From Ruegeria sp. ANG-R (GTDB lineage: Bacteria > Pseudomonadota > Alphaproteobacteria > Rhodobacterales > Rhodobacteraceae): a stretch of DNA of 64,000 nt. Each line of letters begins with the position of its first letter. Position 1 is the first letter of the stretch. Below the pieces are notes generated by a model. The model did not search any database and was not told where the DNA came from. It worked only from the letters and a program-made list of their open reading frames with translations. Made by a program: the position numbers and the translations under genes. Location of the stretch: contig NZ_JWLJ01000001.1 of the NCBI RefSeq assembly GCF_000813985.1, positions 794,453-858,452 of the forward strand, read 5' to 3'. Shown here one piece after another: positions 43,225 through 52,908 of the stretch.

Positions 43225-44769
43225 ATGGCAGAGGCAAACACCCGGCGCAGAGCACGAGGTGGCGGTGGCGCCGCCCGCCGGGCCGAGCGCACGGCGGTCA
43301 AGATCGAAACCGCAAAATATATCGAACGCAACATTCCCAATTTCGAAGTTCTCAACGACGAAGCGTTGGAAATCATCGAAACCAACGCGGAAACCGTACT
43401 GGCAGAAGTGGGGGTCAATTTCGTTGACAACCCCGCCGCGCTGGAACGCTGGCGCGATGCTGGTGCTGATGTCGATGGCGAACGTGTGCGTCTGCCGCGC
43501 GGTCTTGCGCGAGAACTGATCAAGACCGCTCCAAGCGAATTTACCCAGCACGCCCGCAATCCCGAGAAATCGGTGGTGATCGGCGGACGCAACATGGTTC
43601 TGGCTCCGGTCTATGGGCCTCCGTTCGTGCGGGATGCACACGGTGGCCGCCGCTACGCCACGATGGATGATTTCAACAAATTCGTGAAGCTGGCCTATAT
43701 GTCCAAGTGGTTGCACCACTCGGGGGGAACAGTTTGCGAGCCCACGGATATCCCGGTGAACAAGCGTCACCTGGATATGCTGATGGCGCATATGACATTG
43801 TCGGACAAGCCGTTCATGGGATCGGTGACAGACCCCAGCCGGGCGCAGGATTCGGTTGAAATGTGCGAGATTCTGTTCGGCAAGGAGTTCGTTCAGAACA
43901 ATACCGTCATGACCTCGCTGACCAACATCAACTCGCCGATGACATTCGACGACGTAATGATGGGCGCGCTTGAGGTTTATGCACGCAACAATCAGGCTTG
44001 CATCATTTCGCCCTTTATCGTGGGCGGAGCGATGGCCCCGGTTTCGGTTGCCGGTACGCTGACGCAGGTTCTGGCCGAGGTCATGGCGGGCGTGGCGTAT
44101 AGCCAGATCATCCGCCCGGGTGCTCCGGCGATCTTTGGTGCTTTCGTATCGTCCATCGACATGAACTCTGGTGCGCCTACCTTTGGCACCCCGGAGGCAT
44201 CGAATGTAACCTATGGCGCGGGCCAGTTGGCGCGTCGTCTGGGGCTGCCGTTCCGCTCGGCCGGGTCTTTCTGCGGCTCGAAGCTGCCCGACGCGCAGGC
44301 GGCCTACGAAACCGCGAACTCGCTGAACATGGGTCTTATGTCGGGCGTGAACTTCATGCTGCACTCGTGCGGCTGGCTCGAAGGTGGTCTGGTCGCGGAC
44401 TTCGAGAAATTCGTCATGGATGCCGACCAGTTGGGTGTATTGCACGGTCTGGCGAAAGGTGTCGCCTACGACGAGAACGCTCAGGCGATGGACGCCATCC
44501 GCGAGGTCGGCCCCGGTGGTCACTATCTGGGCTGCGCCCATACGCAGGCGAACTTCAAGGATGCGTTCTGGAAGTCTGAACTGCTGGATTACAAGCCGTT
44601 TGAAACCTGGGAAGAAGAGGGCGCCCGCGATACACGGACGCTGGCCTCGGCGCGGGTCGAGCATCTGTTGGCCAATTATCAGCAGCCGCAGCTTGACCCG
44701 GATGTGAAGGCGGCATTGGACGCGTATGTCGCCGACAAGAAAGCATCCATGCCGGATGCCTTTACCTGA
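43225..44769 (+). CDS. MttB-family (trimethylamine methyltransferase-like) protein without pyrrolysine
   Basis: A 514-residue member of the MttB superfamily TIM-barrel methyltransferases (FRSAGSFCGSKLPDAQAAYETANSL, GVNFMLHSCGWLEGGLVADFEKFVMDADQL). Methanogen MttB has an in-frame amber codon for pyrrolysine; this reading frame has none, so it belongs to the non-Pyl branch that includes glycine betaine-type corrinoid methyltransferases. Its first 20 residues are Arg/Gly-rich. No corrinoid protein or reductive activase lies nearby. Its methyl donor is unknown, and Rhodobacterales carry many such paralogues. Confidence 0.85.
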   Translation: MAEANTRRRARGGGGAARRAERTAVKIETAKYIERNIPNFEVLNDEALEIIETNAETVLAEVGVNFVDNPAALERWRDAGADVDGERVRLPRGLARELIKTAPSEFTQHARNPEKSVVIGGRNMVLAPVYGPPFVRDAHGGRRYATMDDFNKFVKLAYMSKWLHHSGGTVCEPTDIPVNKRHLDMLMAHMTLSDKPFMGSVTDPSRAQDSVEMCEILFGKEFVQNNTVMTSLTNINSPMTFDDVMMGALEVYARNNQACIISPFIVGGAMAPVSVAGTLTQVLAEVMAGVAYSQIIRPGAPAIFGAFVSSIDMNSGAPTFGTPEASNVTYGAGQLARRLGLPFRSAGSFCGSKLPDAQAAYETANSLNMGLMSGVNFMLHSCGWLEGGLVADFEKFVMDADQLGVLHGLAKGVAYDENAQAMDAIREVGPGGHYLGCAHTQANFKDAFWKSELLDYKPFETWEEEGARDTRTLASARVEHLLANYQQPQLDPDVKAALDAYVADKKASMPDAFT

Positions 44770-45069
44770 TCACTGATAGTGCGCGGCGCGGCTGGCCTGA
44801 TACAGCTGCGCCTCGCCATTCAACGCGATCAGCAGATCCAGATGGCGCACCAGAGAATAGGCTGCGTCCTCTTCTATGCGTTGCGCGTTAATTTCCCGTT
44901 CCAGCTCCATCAAACGGACCAGCGCGGCGCCGGACCCTGGGATTGCCCCATATCCCAGAAGGCGTTGCAGGTGGCGGTCTCGGTTATAATCCTGTGCCCC
45001 GATCTTGGCGGCTCGGGCCAGCAGTCGCGGACGGCGGAGAGTGGTGATCATGGTCATCAGGTCCTGCAC
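44770..45069 (-). CDS. DUF6477-like small protein
   Basis: A 99-residue soluble helical protein (TLRRPRLLARAAKIGAQDYNRDRHLQRLLGYG, then a long amphipathic helix to VRLMELEREINAQRIEEDAAYSLVRHLDLLIAL). It matches my recollection of DUF6477, restricted to Rhodobacterales and of unknown function. GTG 45069 has AAGGAT upstream; ATG 45057 is an alternative. It is tail to tail with the mttB-like gene, with no gap. Confidence 0.72.
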   Translation of the reverse strand: MQDLMTMITTLRRPRLLARAAKIGAQDYNRDRHLQRLLGYGAIPGSGAALVRLMELEREINAQRIEEDAAYSLVRHLDLLIALNGEAQLYQASRAAHYQ

Positions 45070-45210
45070 GGCAGCTATCCTTCTGTTTCAGTTCCGACGT
45101 CAGGAAGCTTGCACAACTTAAGCGGGTGTTGCCTTGTTGATGCTCACCCCGAACGATGGTTTCACCACTGTTTATCTTTTTGAATCAATTCTGCTCTGAG
45201 CTGTCTGTGG

Positions 45211-45255
45211 TTAACGAACGAGTAACGAAAGCAACTCTAGTTAGATTTGGTTAAC
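45211..45255. promoter_or_regulatory. Two degenerate CtrA-like boxes
   Basis: TTAA-CGAACGA-GTAAC (45211-45226) and TTAG-ATTTGG-TTAAC (45241-45255) each differ by one base or spacing from TTAA-N7-TTAAC. They lie 56-100 bp upstream of the DUF6456-type gene start and share the TTAAC half. Suggestive only. Confidence 0.35.
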
Positions 45256-45310
45256 TAAGAATCCGACGGCTAAAACTGTCAGTTTGTTTTGTCGACGAGG
45301 GCGAAGAAAT

Positions 45311-46408
45311 ATGGAAAACAGCGTGGCATACACAGTTCCGACATGGGTTCCCGAAGGAGCCCAACGATATCTGGACCACACAGAGTCGGGGCGGTCCATA
45401 CGGGATATCGCACGGTCGGCCGGGTGCCATGCTTCGACAATTTTACGGCAGATCCGCCGGGTAGAGATGCGCCGCGATGATCCGTTGGTTGATGCGGCGC
45501 TGCAATCGCTTGCCCGGTCACATTTCGCGACCGGGACGCATCAGGCTCCGAGCTTTGCATCTGGCACGTCGAATACAGACCAGCCCGGAACTCATGCTGA
45601 TAAATTCGAGGCCGAGGCGCTGCGCGTCCTGCGGCGGTTGTGCGAATCCGGGGCAGTCCTTGCGGTGGCCGAGGATATGGACAAGGCGGTGGTCGTCCGG
45701 GACAACGGAGAAGGCGGTACCACCAAAACGGCGGTTGTTGAAAGCGGGATCGCGCAGGCTCTGGCGCTTAATGACTGGATCACATGCGACAATCCCGGGC
45801 GGATTTCCCGATATCGGATTTCGACGTCGGGCCGGACGGCTCTGAGCCATTTGATTGCCGAAGCGGAAAACCGGGCGCGCACGCACAATGAGTTCGGCAT
45901 GGCGGAATCTCAGGCTTCATTCAAGCCTGCGACGGTTGGCTCGGGCATACCTAACCAACCTCGGGTTCGCTACAGCGCCGTAGAAAGCCCTTTGGTCGCG
46001 TTGGCGCGTCGTCGCGACCGTGACGGTAAACCGTTTCTGGACGAGACGCTGGTTGGCGCAGGGGAGCGCTTGCGCGAGGATTTTGAGCTGGCCCAGATCG
46101 GGCCTCAGGTGGCACAGAACTGGGATCGTTTTTTGACCGGAGGTGGCCGTGGGGACTTTGTTTCGGACGCCTATGCCGGGCAGGGGTCATCTGGCGCACG
46201 GGATCGTGTGGCACGAGCATTGTCTGATCTGGGGCCGGGGTTGAGCGATGTCGCACTGCGCTGTTGTTGCTATCTCGAGGGGCTGGAACTGGCCGAGAAG
46301 CGCATGGGGTGGTCCGCGCGATCAGGCAAGATCGTTCTCCGGATCGCATTGCAAAGATTGAAACGACATTACGATGATCAGACTGAGCGGGATAGAATGA
46401 TCGGCTGA
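45311..46408 (+). CDS. DUF6456-like protein with N-terminal HTH
   Basis: A 365-residue protein. The N-terminal part (GAQRYLDHTESGRSIRDIARSAGCHASTILRQIRRVE) is a helix-turn-helix of the resolvase/AraC-like type. The C-terminal part (from about 200: VRYSAVESPLVALARRRDRDGKPFLDETLVGAGERLREDFELAQIGP to LQRLKRHYDDQ) is the DUF6456 type known from alphaproteobacteria. Function unknown; a DNA-binding regulatory role is plausible. ATG 45311 follows a purine-rich GAGGGCGAAGAA. Possible CtrA-like boxes are upstream. Confidence 0.75.
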   Translation: MENSVAYTVPTWVPEGAQRYLDHTESGRSIRDIARSAGCHASTILRQIRRVEMRRDDPLVDAALQSLARSHFATGTHQAPSFASGTSNTDQPGTHADKFEAEALRVLRRLCESGAVLAVAEDMDKAVVVRDNGEGGTTKTAVVESGIAQALALNDWITCDNPGRISRYRISTSGRTALSHLIAEAENRARTHNEFGMAESQASFKPATVGSGIPNQPRVRYSAVESPLVALARRRDRDGKPFLDETLVGAGERLREDFELAQIGPQVAQNWDRFLTGGGRGDFVSDAYAGQGSSGARDRVARALSDLGPGLSDVALRCCCYLEGLELAEKRMGWSARSGKIVLRIALQRLKRHYDDQTERDRMIG

Positions 46409-46468
46409 CTAACCGATGGCGTCATAGGCTGGTCTTGCGGATTTGGCGGCAGGTGATAGTCAGAGGCT

Positions 46469-47392
46469 ATGAATTTCACCTTCCGACAATTGCAGTATTT
46501 CCGGGCGGTCGCCGAGCAGCGGAACTTTGGCCGCGCGGCGCAGGTTTGTCATATCTCACAGCCCGCGCTTTCAGTTCAGATCAAGGCACTGGAAGATTCC
46601 ATCGGCGGGCCGCTGTTCGAACGGCAGGCCCGCGACATCCTGCTGACCCCGCTTGGACGAGATGTGCTGGAGTACGCTCATCAGGTTCTGAATGCGGCGG
46701 AACGGTTGGACAGATTTGCACGCGATCATTCCGGCGGACACAGATCCCTGTCGATCGGCATCATTCCAACCGTCGCACCCTACCTACTGCCCGGGGTGCT
46801 GGCCGGGCTGCGCGCAGCGGATGTCTCGCTGCGGGTTCAAATCCGTGAAGCCCGGACCGAGCGGCTGCTGTCCATGTTGCGCTCGGGCGAGATTGATGCC
46901 GCGGTACTGGCGCTGCCTTCCGGCGGCGGTACATTTCATGAAGAACCGTTATTCGAAGACCGCTTTCTGCTGGCTGGTAGTCAGAGCCGCCTGAGCCGAC
47001 TGACCATCAGCCCCGATGCACTGCGGCCTGTGGACCTGAAGACCGCGCAGCTGATGCTGCTGGAAGATGGGCACTGCCTGACAGATCAGGCGCTTGAGGT
47101 ATGCGGACAGGATCGCACCAGCGGGCAGATCAACATGGGCGCATCTTCCTTGGCGACGCTGTCGCGTTTGGTCGCAGAAGGATTTGGTTTGACCTTAATG
47201 CCCGAATTGGCGGCGCAGGCCGAGATTGATGCGGTGCCCGGGCTGCAATTGGTGCGCTTCGGCGCTCCTCAACCGGCGCGGACCATTGGTTTGGTGCGCC
47301 GTGCCTCGACGGTAGGCGAAGAATGGTTTGACCGGCTGGGGCAAGTGATCCGGCAGGTCGGGGAAGAAGTAGTGGCGAAAACGCGCACCTGA
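46469..47392 (+). CDS. oxyR: OxyR-type LysR regulator
   Basis: A 307-residue LysR regulator. The winged HTH starts FTFRQLQYFRAVAEQRNFGRAAQVCHISQPALSVQIKALED. The effector domain has LEDGHCLTDQALEVC, with Cys203 and Cys212 nine residues apart, matching the redox pair Cys199/Cys208 of Escherichia coli OxyR that forms a disulfide with peroxide. It is convergent with a peroxiredoxin gene, a likely member of its regulon. Length and motif make the OxyR assignment firm. Confidence 0.9.
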   Translation: MNFTFRQLQYFRAVAEQRNFGRAAQVCHISQPALSVQIKALEDSIGGPLFERQARDILLTPLGRDVLEYAHQVLNAAERLDRFARDHSGGHRSLSIGIIPTVAPYLLPGVLAGLRAADVSLRVQIREARTERLLSMLRSGEIDAAVLALPSGGGTFHEEPLFEDRFLLAGSQSRLSRLTISPDALRPVDLKTAQLMLLEDGHCLTDQALEVCGQDRTSGQINMGASSLATLSRLVAEGFGLTLMPELAAQAEIDAVPGLQLVRFGAPQPARTIGLVRRASTVGEEWFDRLGQVIRQVGEEVVAKTRT

Positions 47393-47394
47393 CG

Positions 47395-47420
47395 AAAAAG
47401 GCCCGCCGATCTGGCGAGCC
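47395..47420 (-). terminator. Rho-independent terminator of the peroxiredoxin gene
   Basis: On the minus strand GGCTCGCC pairs with GGCGGGCC (one G-U) around AGATC, followed by TTTTT (complement of 47395-47399). It lies between the convergent oxyR and peroxiredoxin genes. Confidence 0.82.
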
Positions 47421-47443
47421 CTGCAGTGGTTATGAGGATTGGC

Positions 47444-47995
47444 TTAAGCCAGCGCAGGTTCGCGGGCCTCGTCCAGATGCTTCATCAGGCTTTCCGGCGA
47501 CGAGACGCCATAAGGATCATCCGGGCAATTATCCATCAGGCCGGGTTCTTCGAACCACGCTTCAACCACGCCGTCTTTGACGATGGCCGCATAGCGCCAG
47601 GACCGCATACCGAAACCCAGATTGTCCTTGTCGACCAGCATTCCCATCTTGCGGGTGAACTCACCTGAACCGTCGGGGATGACCTTGACGTTTTCCAGCC
47701 CCTGATCTGCGGCCCACTTGTTCATGACAAAGCTGTCGTTGACGGACATGCAGTAAATTGCGTCGATGCCCTTGGCGGCGAAATCGGCGTGGCCGTTCTC
47801 AAAACCGGGCAATTGATAGGTCGAACAGGTCGGGGTGAACGCACCGGGCAGCGAGAACAAAATGACCCGTTTGCCTGCAAAGTAATCGGCGGTTGTCTTG
47901 TCTTCCCAACGGAACGGGTTGGGGCCTTCGATTGCTTCGTCGCGGACGCGGGTGTGGAAGGTTACGTCAGGCAGTTTTGCACCGGTTTTCATCAT
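47444..47995 (-). CDS. Peroxiredoxin of the Prx5 family
   Basis: A 183-residue peroxiredoxin reducing peroxides. The peroxidatic Cys is in FSLPGAFTPTCSTYQLPGF, the Prx5 signature, with the Arg in SWRYAAIVKDG. A later Cys in LMDNCPDDPYG could be resolving. ATG 47995 has AGGAG seven bases upstream; ATG 47992 directly follows. Convergent with oxyR, consistent with a peroxide-stress pair. Confidence 0.9.
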   Translation of the reverse strand: MMKTGAKLPDVTFHTRVRDEAIEGPNPFRWEDKTTADYFAGKRVILFSLPGAFTPTCSTYQLPGFENGHADFAAKGIDAIYCMSVNDSFVMNKWAADQGLENVKVIPDGSGEFTRKMGMLVDKDNLGFGMRSWRYAAIVKDGVVEAWFEEPGLMDNCPDDPYGVSSPESLMKHLDEAREPALA

Positions 47996-48254
47996 CAAAC
48001 TCCTGTGATTCACATGTGTTTGATGCGAGGGTTAAAATGATTCTAAGTCTGCTTCAACATCATATACGCTGCGGGCGCATAATAACTAGAAGGGAGGTAA
48101 CTATATTGAAAATATTATGTAAATAAATTCCGTGGAAAGTTATTCTGCATGTGCGCAGATGCATCGCATAGCGGCTATGCGCCGCTGGCGTAACCAATGA
48201 AGTCGGTTTATGTTATGGCCAAAGCGAATTGACCCAAAGTCAGGAAAGCCAGCC

Positions 48255-49205
48255 GTGCGTGATCTGAAAATACCCGAGCAAAGACACCCCGAAAAGGCGC
48301 ATCGACCTGACAATGCTGCCCCGCGCAAGCCTAAGTGGATTCGCGTCAAAGCGCCCGGTGGCGAGGGATATGCCGAGACCCACAAGATCATGCGCGACAA
48401 CAATCTGGTCACTGTCTGCGAAGAGGCCGGATGCCCGAACGTGGGTGAGTGCTGGAGCCAGGGTCACGCAACCATGATGATCATGGGGGAAATCTGCACG
48501 CGCGGCTGTACCTTCTGCAACATCGCGACAGGCAAACCCGATACGTTGGACACGTTTGAACCGGGGCGCGTGGCTCATGCGGTACAGAAGCTGGGGTTGA
48601 ACCATGTGGTCATCACATCGGTTGACCGGGACGATTTGCTGGACGGTGGGGCCGAGCATTTCGCGCAGACCATTCGCGCGGTGCGGCACCGGTCGCCCAA
48701 GACAACGATCGAGATTCTGACGCCGGATTTCCTGAAATGCGATCCGTCGGTGCTTGAAGTCGTCGTCGAAGCCAAGCCGGATGTGTTCAATCACAATCTG
48801 GAAACGGTGCCTGGCCTTTACCCTCAGGTTCGTCCCGGTGCGCGATATTTCCATTCGTTGCGTCTGCTGCAGCGGGTGAAAGAGATGGACCCGTCCATCT
48901 TCACCAAATCGGGCATCATGGTCGGGTTGGGAGAGGACGAGCAGCAGGTTCGCCAGGTGATGGACGACATGCGCGCAGCTGATATCGATTTTCTGACCAT
49001 CGGCCAGTATCTTCAGCCAACGCCCAAGCATCACGGCATCGACCGTTTCGTCACGCCTGAAGAGTTCGCCGCCTATGAAAAAGCCGCTTTCGGCAAGGGC
49101 TTCCTCATGGTCTCGGCGACGCCTCTGACCCGGTCATCGTATCACGCAGGTGATGACTTTGCCCGCCTGCGCGAGGCCCGGCAGAAGAAATTGGGTCAGG
49201 GGTGA
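48255..49205 (+). CDS. lipA: Lipoyl synthase
   Basis: A 316-residue radical-SAM enzyme that inserts two sulfurs into octanoyl-protein to make lipoate. It has the auxiliary cluster [13 protein letters not shown], the radical SAM motif [11 protein letters not shown] and a C-terminal SSYHAGDD region with the serine ligand. GTG 48255 is chosen because AGGAAAG lies just upstream and [19 protein letters not shown] matches the family start; an ATG at 48210 would add 15 residues. The next gene overlaps it by GTGA. The 180 bp upstream are unusually AT-rich. Confidence 0.95.
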   Translation: MRDLKIPEQRHPEKAHRPDNAAPRKPKWIRVKAPGGEGYAETHKIMRDNNLVTVCEEAGCPNVGECWSQGHATMMIMGEICTRGCTFCNIATGKPDTLDTFEPGRVAHAVQKLGLNHVVITSVDRDDLLDGGAEHFAQTIRAVRHRSPKTTIEILTPDFLKCDPSVLEVVVEAKPDVFNHNLETVPGLYPQVRPGARYFHSLRLLQRVKEMDPSIFTKSGIMVGLGEDEQQVRQVMDDMRAADIDFLTIGQYLQPTPKHHGIDRFVTPEEFAAYEKAAFGKGFLMVSATPLTRSSYHAGDDFARLREARQKKLGQG

Positions 49206-50347
49206 AACCCGAGCTTCAATCCTGGCTGACCGAAAAGCGCCACGAGTTGCATCAGGTGCCTGAGCTCTCGGGCGAGGAACGCGGCACGGCAGCAAGCATA
49301 TCCAACCTTTTGCAAGTCTGTGGACCCGACGCCGTTCTGACCGGTATCGGCGGCCATGGCGTTGCCGCGATCTACGACAGCGGACATCCCGGACCAACCA
49401 TCGGAATCCGATGCGAGCTGGACGGTTTGCCGATTCAGGAAATCTCAAGTGCCAGATATGCTTCGCAATACCCTGGTAGGGGGCATCTGTGCGGGCACGA
49501 TGGGCATATGGCGATGGTGTTGGGCGTGGCCTTCGTGCTTGGAGATAAACGCCCGACAAAGGGGCGGGTCGTTTTGATCTTTCAGCCCGCAGAAGAAACA
49601 GGGCAGGGTGCGACGGCCTATCGGGCTGATCCCAAATTCGCGGATATAGCGCCTGACTATGTGTTTTCTCTGCACAACCTGCCAGGGCTGGAACTGGGGG
49701 CGGTTGAACTATGCTCGGGTCCGGCCAACTGCGCCTCACGCGGGATGCGCGTCGTACTGACGGGCAAAACCTCGCACGCGGCGGCCCCGCAGGATGGGCT
49801 GTCACCGGCCGGAGCGCTGGCAGAGCTGATGCCTGCTTTGGCCGGTTTAGGGCAGGGTGGTGCGCTGGACGCAGATTACGCGCTGACAACTGTAACCCAC
49901 GCACGTCTGGGCGAGGCCACGTTCGGCGTCGCGCCAGGCATGGCCGAGCTTTGGGTGACATTACGCACTGTCTCGGATTCGCGCATGGCCGATTTGGTCC
50001 GCGAGGCTGAGCATCTCGTCAATGCACGTGCGCAAGCGCAGGGATTGACTGCTGAAATCACCTATGCCGACATATTCGAGGCCTGCAGCAATTCCGACGA
50101 AGCCGTGCAGATTCTTAGTGATGCCTGTCGTACCCGCGACGTGCCGTGCAGGTTGGTGCCAACTCCACAGAGGTTCTCGGAAGATTTCGGGCAGTTCGGC
50201 AAAGGTGCAAAGACCGCTATGTTCTGGCTGGGCGCCGGGCGTGATCACCCGCAACTGCACAACCCCGACTATGATTTTCCCGATGCCCTGATCCCGATCG
50301 GGACCGATATATTTCTGGCAGCCATCGAGCAGACGCTTACGGCCTGA
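49202..50347 (+). CDS. M20 family amidohydrolase/carboxypeptidase
   Basis: A 381-residue metallohydrolase of the M20D (hippurate hydrolase/IAA-amino acid hydrolase) type. Metal ligands appear in [26 protein letters not shown] and LHNLPG, and the final His in [14 protein letters not shown]. The dimerisation lid domain is around 180-290. These enzymes hydrolyse N-acylamino acids or amidated amino acids. The GTG start overlaps the lipA stop (GTGA), so it is probably cotranscribed with lipA. Substrate unknown. Confidence 0.88.
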   Translation: MKPELQSWLTEKRHELHQVPELSGEERGTAASISNLLQVCGPDAVLTGIGGHGVAAIYDSGHPGPTIGIRCELDGLPIQEISSARYASQYPGRGHLCGHDGHMAMVLGVAFVLGDKRPTKGRVVLIFQPAEETGQGATAYRADPKFADIAPDYVFSLHNLPGLELGAVELCSGPANCASRGMRVVLTGKTSHAAAPQDGLSPAGALAELMPALAGLGQGGALDADYALTTVTHARLGEATFGVAPGMAELWVTLRTVSDSRMADLVREAEHLVNARAQAQGLTAEITYADIFEACSNSDEAVQILSDACRTRDVPCRLVPTPQRFSEDFGQFGKGAKTAMFWLGAGRDHPQLHNPDYDFPDALIPIGTDIFLAAIEQTLTA

Positions 50348-50510
50348 GCTTTCTGGGCTGGCTTTGCGCCCAGTCGGGCCACCAACCCATATATTCAACT
50401 CCGGCTATCGCCAGACAGATAAGGATTGCGCCGAAAACCAGCTTCACCCGCCGTTCCGAGGGCGGGTTTCGCCCCCATTGAGACATGCGGAGAAAGTGGC
50501 GCAGATTCAT
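50337..50510 (-). CDS. 57-residue single-span membrane protein
   Basis: [20 protein letters not shown] is followed by a hydrophobic stretch [20 protein letters not shown] (23-42) and a Trp-rich tail [16 protein letters not shown]. Its ATG overlaps the stop of hpt by ATGA on the same strand, which supports translation; its stop lies within the tail of the convergent M20 gene. Positively charged N-terminal side suggests an N-in topology. I recall similar small proteins next to hpt in Rhodobacteraceae, but no function is known. Confidence 0.8.
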   Translation of the reverse strand: MNLRHFLRMSQWGRNPPSERRVKLVFGAILICLAIAGVEYMGWWPDWAQSQPRKLRP

Positions 50511-51058
50511 CCGTCCTGTTCTTCGACAAATCGGACATTGCCAATAAATGGCAGGTTGCGGTTGCGTTGCGCATAGTCGATGCCATACCCCACGACAAAT
50601 TCATCGGGAATTTCAAATCCGATCCAGTCCGAGCGAAAGTTGACCTCGCGCCGGCTGGGCTTGTCCAGAAGCGCGATGGATTTCAACCGGTGTGGCTTGC
50701 GGCTCTGCAGCAGCTTGGTGACATGGTTCAGGGTATGACCGGTGTCCACGATATCTTCGACCACCAGCACGTCGCGCCCTTCAATTGCGCCGCGCAAGTC
50801 TTTGAGAATACGCACTTCGCGGCTGCTTTCCATCGCGTCGCCATAGGATGAGGCTTCAAGAAAATCGACCTCGATAGGTAGATCAAGCTCGCGCACCAGA
50901 TCGGCGATGAAGACGAAGCTGCCCCGCAGCAGGCCGACGACGACCAGCTTGTCGGTGCCGCCGAACTCGGTCGTGATTTCGCGGCAAAGTTCCTCGATCC
51001 GTGCGGCAATTGCCTTGGCCGAGATCATCTCATCTATCACATATGCGCGCTGGCTCAT
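50507..51058 (-). CDS. hpt: Hypoxanthine phosphoribosyltransferase
   Basis: A 183-residue type I phosphoribosyltransferase salvaging hypoxanthine (and guanine) to nucleotides. It has the PRPP loop [16 protein letters not shown], the flexible-loop region [10 protein letters not shown] and the base-binding [23 protein letters not shown] 51058 has AAGGGGGCAGCG upstream; an earlier in-frame ATG at 51112 adds 18 residues not seen in the family. It overlaps the 57-residue membrane protein gene by ATGA. Confidence 0.93.
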   Translation of the reverse strand: MSQRAYVIDEMISAKAIAARIEELCREITTEFGGTDKLVVVGLLRGSFVFIADLVRELDLPIEVDFLEASSYGDAMESSREVRILKDLRGAIEGRDVLVVEDIVDTGHTLNHVTKLLQSRKPHRLKSIALLDKPSRREVNFRSDWIGFEIPDEFVVGYGIDYAQRNRNLPFIGNVRFVEEQDG

Positions 51059-51130
51059 CGCTGCCCCCTTGATCTTTGGCGCGCAACATACGAAATCACG
51101 CGCCATTGTCACCAGTTAATCCCGGATATC

Positions 51131-51574
51131 ATGCCAACCCATTCCGAGACCCGCCCGCTGCCTTACACCGCTCAGCAGATGTATGATCTGGTCGCGGATG
51201 TGGCGAAATACCCAGAATTTCTGCCCTGGTGTGCCGCTGCCCGTATTCGCCGCAGCTATGCTGCAGGCGAAGGACAGGTGATGGAGGCTGATCTGGTGAT
51301 TTCGTTCAAAGTCTTTCGGGAACGGTTTGGCAGTCGCGTGACCTTGTTTGATGCGCATAAACGGATCGATACCGAATATCTGGACGGACCATTCAAATAC
51401 ATGCGCTCGGATTGGGAGTTCGAGGATACGGATGATGGCTGCAACGTCTCGTTTCACGTCGATTTCGAGTTCAAGAATGCAGTTCTGCAGGGAATCATTG
51501 GTGTGGTGTTCAACGAAGCCATGCATCGTATTGTCCGCGCGTTCGAACAGCGCGCCGAGGCCCTTTACGGCTGA
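51131..51574 (+). CDS. RatA/COQ10-type START domain protein
   Basis: A 147-residue SRPBCC (START-like) protein: THSETRPLPYTAQQMYDLVADVAKYPEFLPWCAAARI, then VEYLDGPFKYMRSDWEF-like centre and FEFKNAVLQGIIGVVFNEAMHRIVRAFEQRAEALYG. The E. coli homologue is called RatA, and the mitochondrial one (Coq10) binds coenzyme Q and helps electron transport. The quinone-chaperone role is the better guess here. It stands alone, divergent from hpt. Confidence 0.9.
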   Translation: MPTHSETRPLPYTAQQMYDLVADVAKYPEFLPWCAAARIRRSYAAGEGQVMEADLVISFKVFRERFGSRVTLFDAHKRIDTEYLDGPFKYMRSDWEFEDTDDGCNVSFHVDFEFKNAVLQGIIGVVFNEAMHRIVRAFEQRAEALYG

Positions 51575-51612
51575 GGCTTTACGCCCGGGCGGCGCACGCT
51601 AGACTGCGCCCC

Positions 51613-52908
51613 ATGACCGATTTGACCTCCGCCCTTGCCGCGTTCGCCTCGGGTCCTGTGTCGACAACGTCGCAGGCCCGTATCGTGACCTCTCTTTCCG
51701 CGCTGGATTGGCTCGCCGTGGGGCGTGCCGGGGCAGATGAGCCGGTTTCCCGCATCATCCGCCAGATGATTCTGGCCGAGAGCGGTGCAGCGCAGGCGCG
51801 TCTTTTTGGAGGTGGTGATGCACCGCTACGCGCTGCGGCTTTGGTAAACGGTACCGTTTCCCACGCGCTTGACTATGACGATACCCATTTTGCCCATATC
51901 GGTCATCCATCGGTTGCCGTGTTCCCTGCCGCCCTCGCGCTTGCCGCGTGGGAGGATCGGCCGCTGGTCGATTTGCTTGAAGCAGCGCTTGTCGGGATGG
52001 AACTTTCGATCCGCGTCGGATTGTGGCTAGGCCGCGATCACTATCAGGGGGGCTTCCACCAGACCGCCACGGCGGGCGCGTTTGGGGCTGCCGTAGCTGC
52101 TGGGCGCATTATGTCCTTCGATGCCAAGCAGATGCGTGATCTGTTGGGGCTGACCGCAACAAGAGCATCCGGACAGAAGTCGCAGTTCGGGACCATGGGC
52201 AAGCCCTACAACGCGGGGCTGGCCGCTTCAAACGGTGTCGAGGCGGCCCAGCTGATCCGCAACGGATTCCAACCCGGTTCCCATGCTTTGGAGGGACCGT
52301 TCGGTTTTGGGGCGACTCATTTGGGGGCGGACGATACGTCCGCCGCGCTTAATGGGCTTGGGGATGAGTGGCTGTTCGAAAGCGTCAGTCACAAGTTTCA
52401 TGCCTGTTGCCACGGTCTGCACGCGGCGCTTGAGGCTGCACGTGATCTTGATATCGCCGAACCCGAGGTGGCTGAAATCAAGGTGAGAACTCATCCCCGC
52501 TGGATGAGCGTTTGCAATCAGCCCCAGCCAACCAGCGGTTTGGGAGCAAAGTTTTCGTACCGCACAGTGATCGCGATGCAAGCGATGGGTTATGATACGG
52601 CGTTACCGGGCAGCTATTCCGACAAAATTTGCGCTGATCCAAGGCTGCAATCGCTGCGAGATCGGATCACGGTCGAGGCAGATGAAAGCCAGTCGGAAAC
52701 TCAGGCCCACCTGTCCCTGTTACGCCGCGATGGCGTGCGTCGTGAGGCCAGCCATGATCTGCTGGCCCCGATGTCGCTGCCTGATCGCGAAGATCGGGTC
52801 AGGGATAAAGCGTCGAAGCTGATCGGCGGCGATGAGGCGGACGCCATCTGGTTGATGCTGCGCACGGGTGGGCGCGCAGCAGATCTGGCGAACAGGCTGA
52901 CCGATTAA
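51613..52908 (+). CDS. MmgE/PrpD family protein
   Basis: A 431-residue protein of the 2-methylcitrate dehydratase / aconitate decarboxylase-like fold. Family motifs seen are [49 protein letters not shown] and [16 protein letters not shown]. No prpBC genes are nearby, so propionate use is not indicated, and the substrate is unknown. The stop overlaps the convergent pyrC gene by 4 bp. Confidence 0.87.
   Translation: MTDLTSALAAFASGPVSTTSQARIVTSLSALDWLAVGRAGADEPVSRIIRQMILAESGAAQARLFGGGDAPLRAAALVNGTVSHALDYDDTHFAHIGHPSVAVFPAALALAAWEDRPLVDLLEAALVGMELSIRVGLWLGRDHYQGGFHQTATAGAFGAAVAAGRIMSFDAKQMRDLLGLTATRASGQKSQFGTMGKPYNAGLAASNGVEAAQLIRNGFQPGSHALEGPFGFGATHLGADDTSAALNGLGDEWLFESVSHKFHACCHGLHAALEAARDLDIAEPEVAEIKVRTHPRWMSVCNQPQPTSGLGAKFSYRTVIAMQAMGYDTALPGSYSDKICADPRLQSLRDRITVEADESQSETQAHLSLLRRDGVRREASHDLLAPMSLPDREDRVRDKASKLIGGDEADAIWLMLRTGGRAADLANRLTD

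Noticed and set aside
42988..44664. Long minus-strand open frame (558 codons) opposite the mttB-like gene
   Set aside because: It reads as a His/Arg-rich sequence without domains and is antisense to a clear MttB-family gene.
43225..44769. True trimethylamine methyltransferase MttB with pyrrolysine
   Set aside because: No in-frame amber codon is present, so it belongs to the non-pyrrolysine branch.
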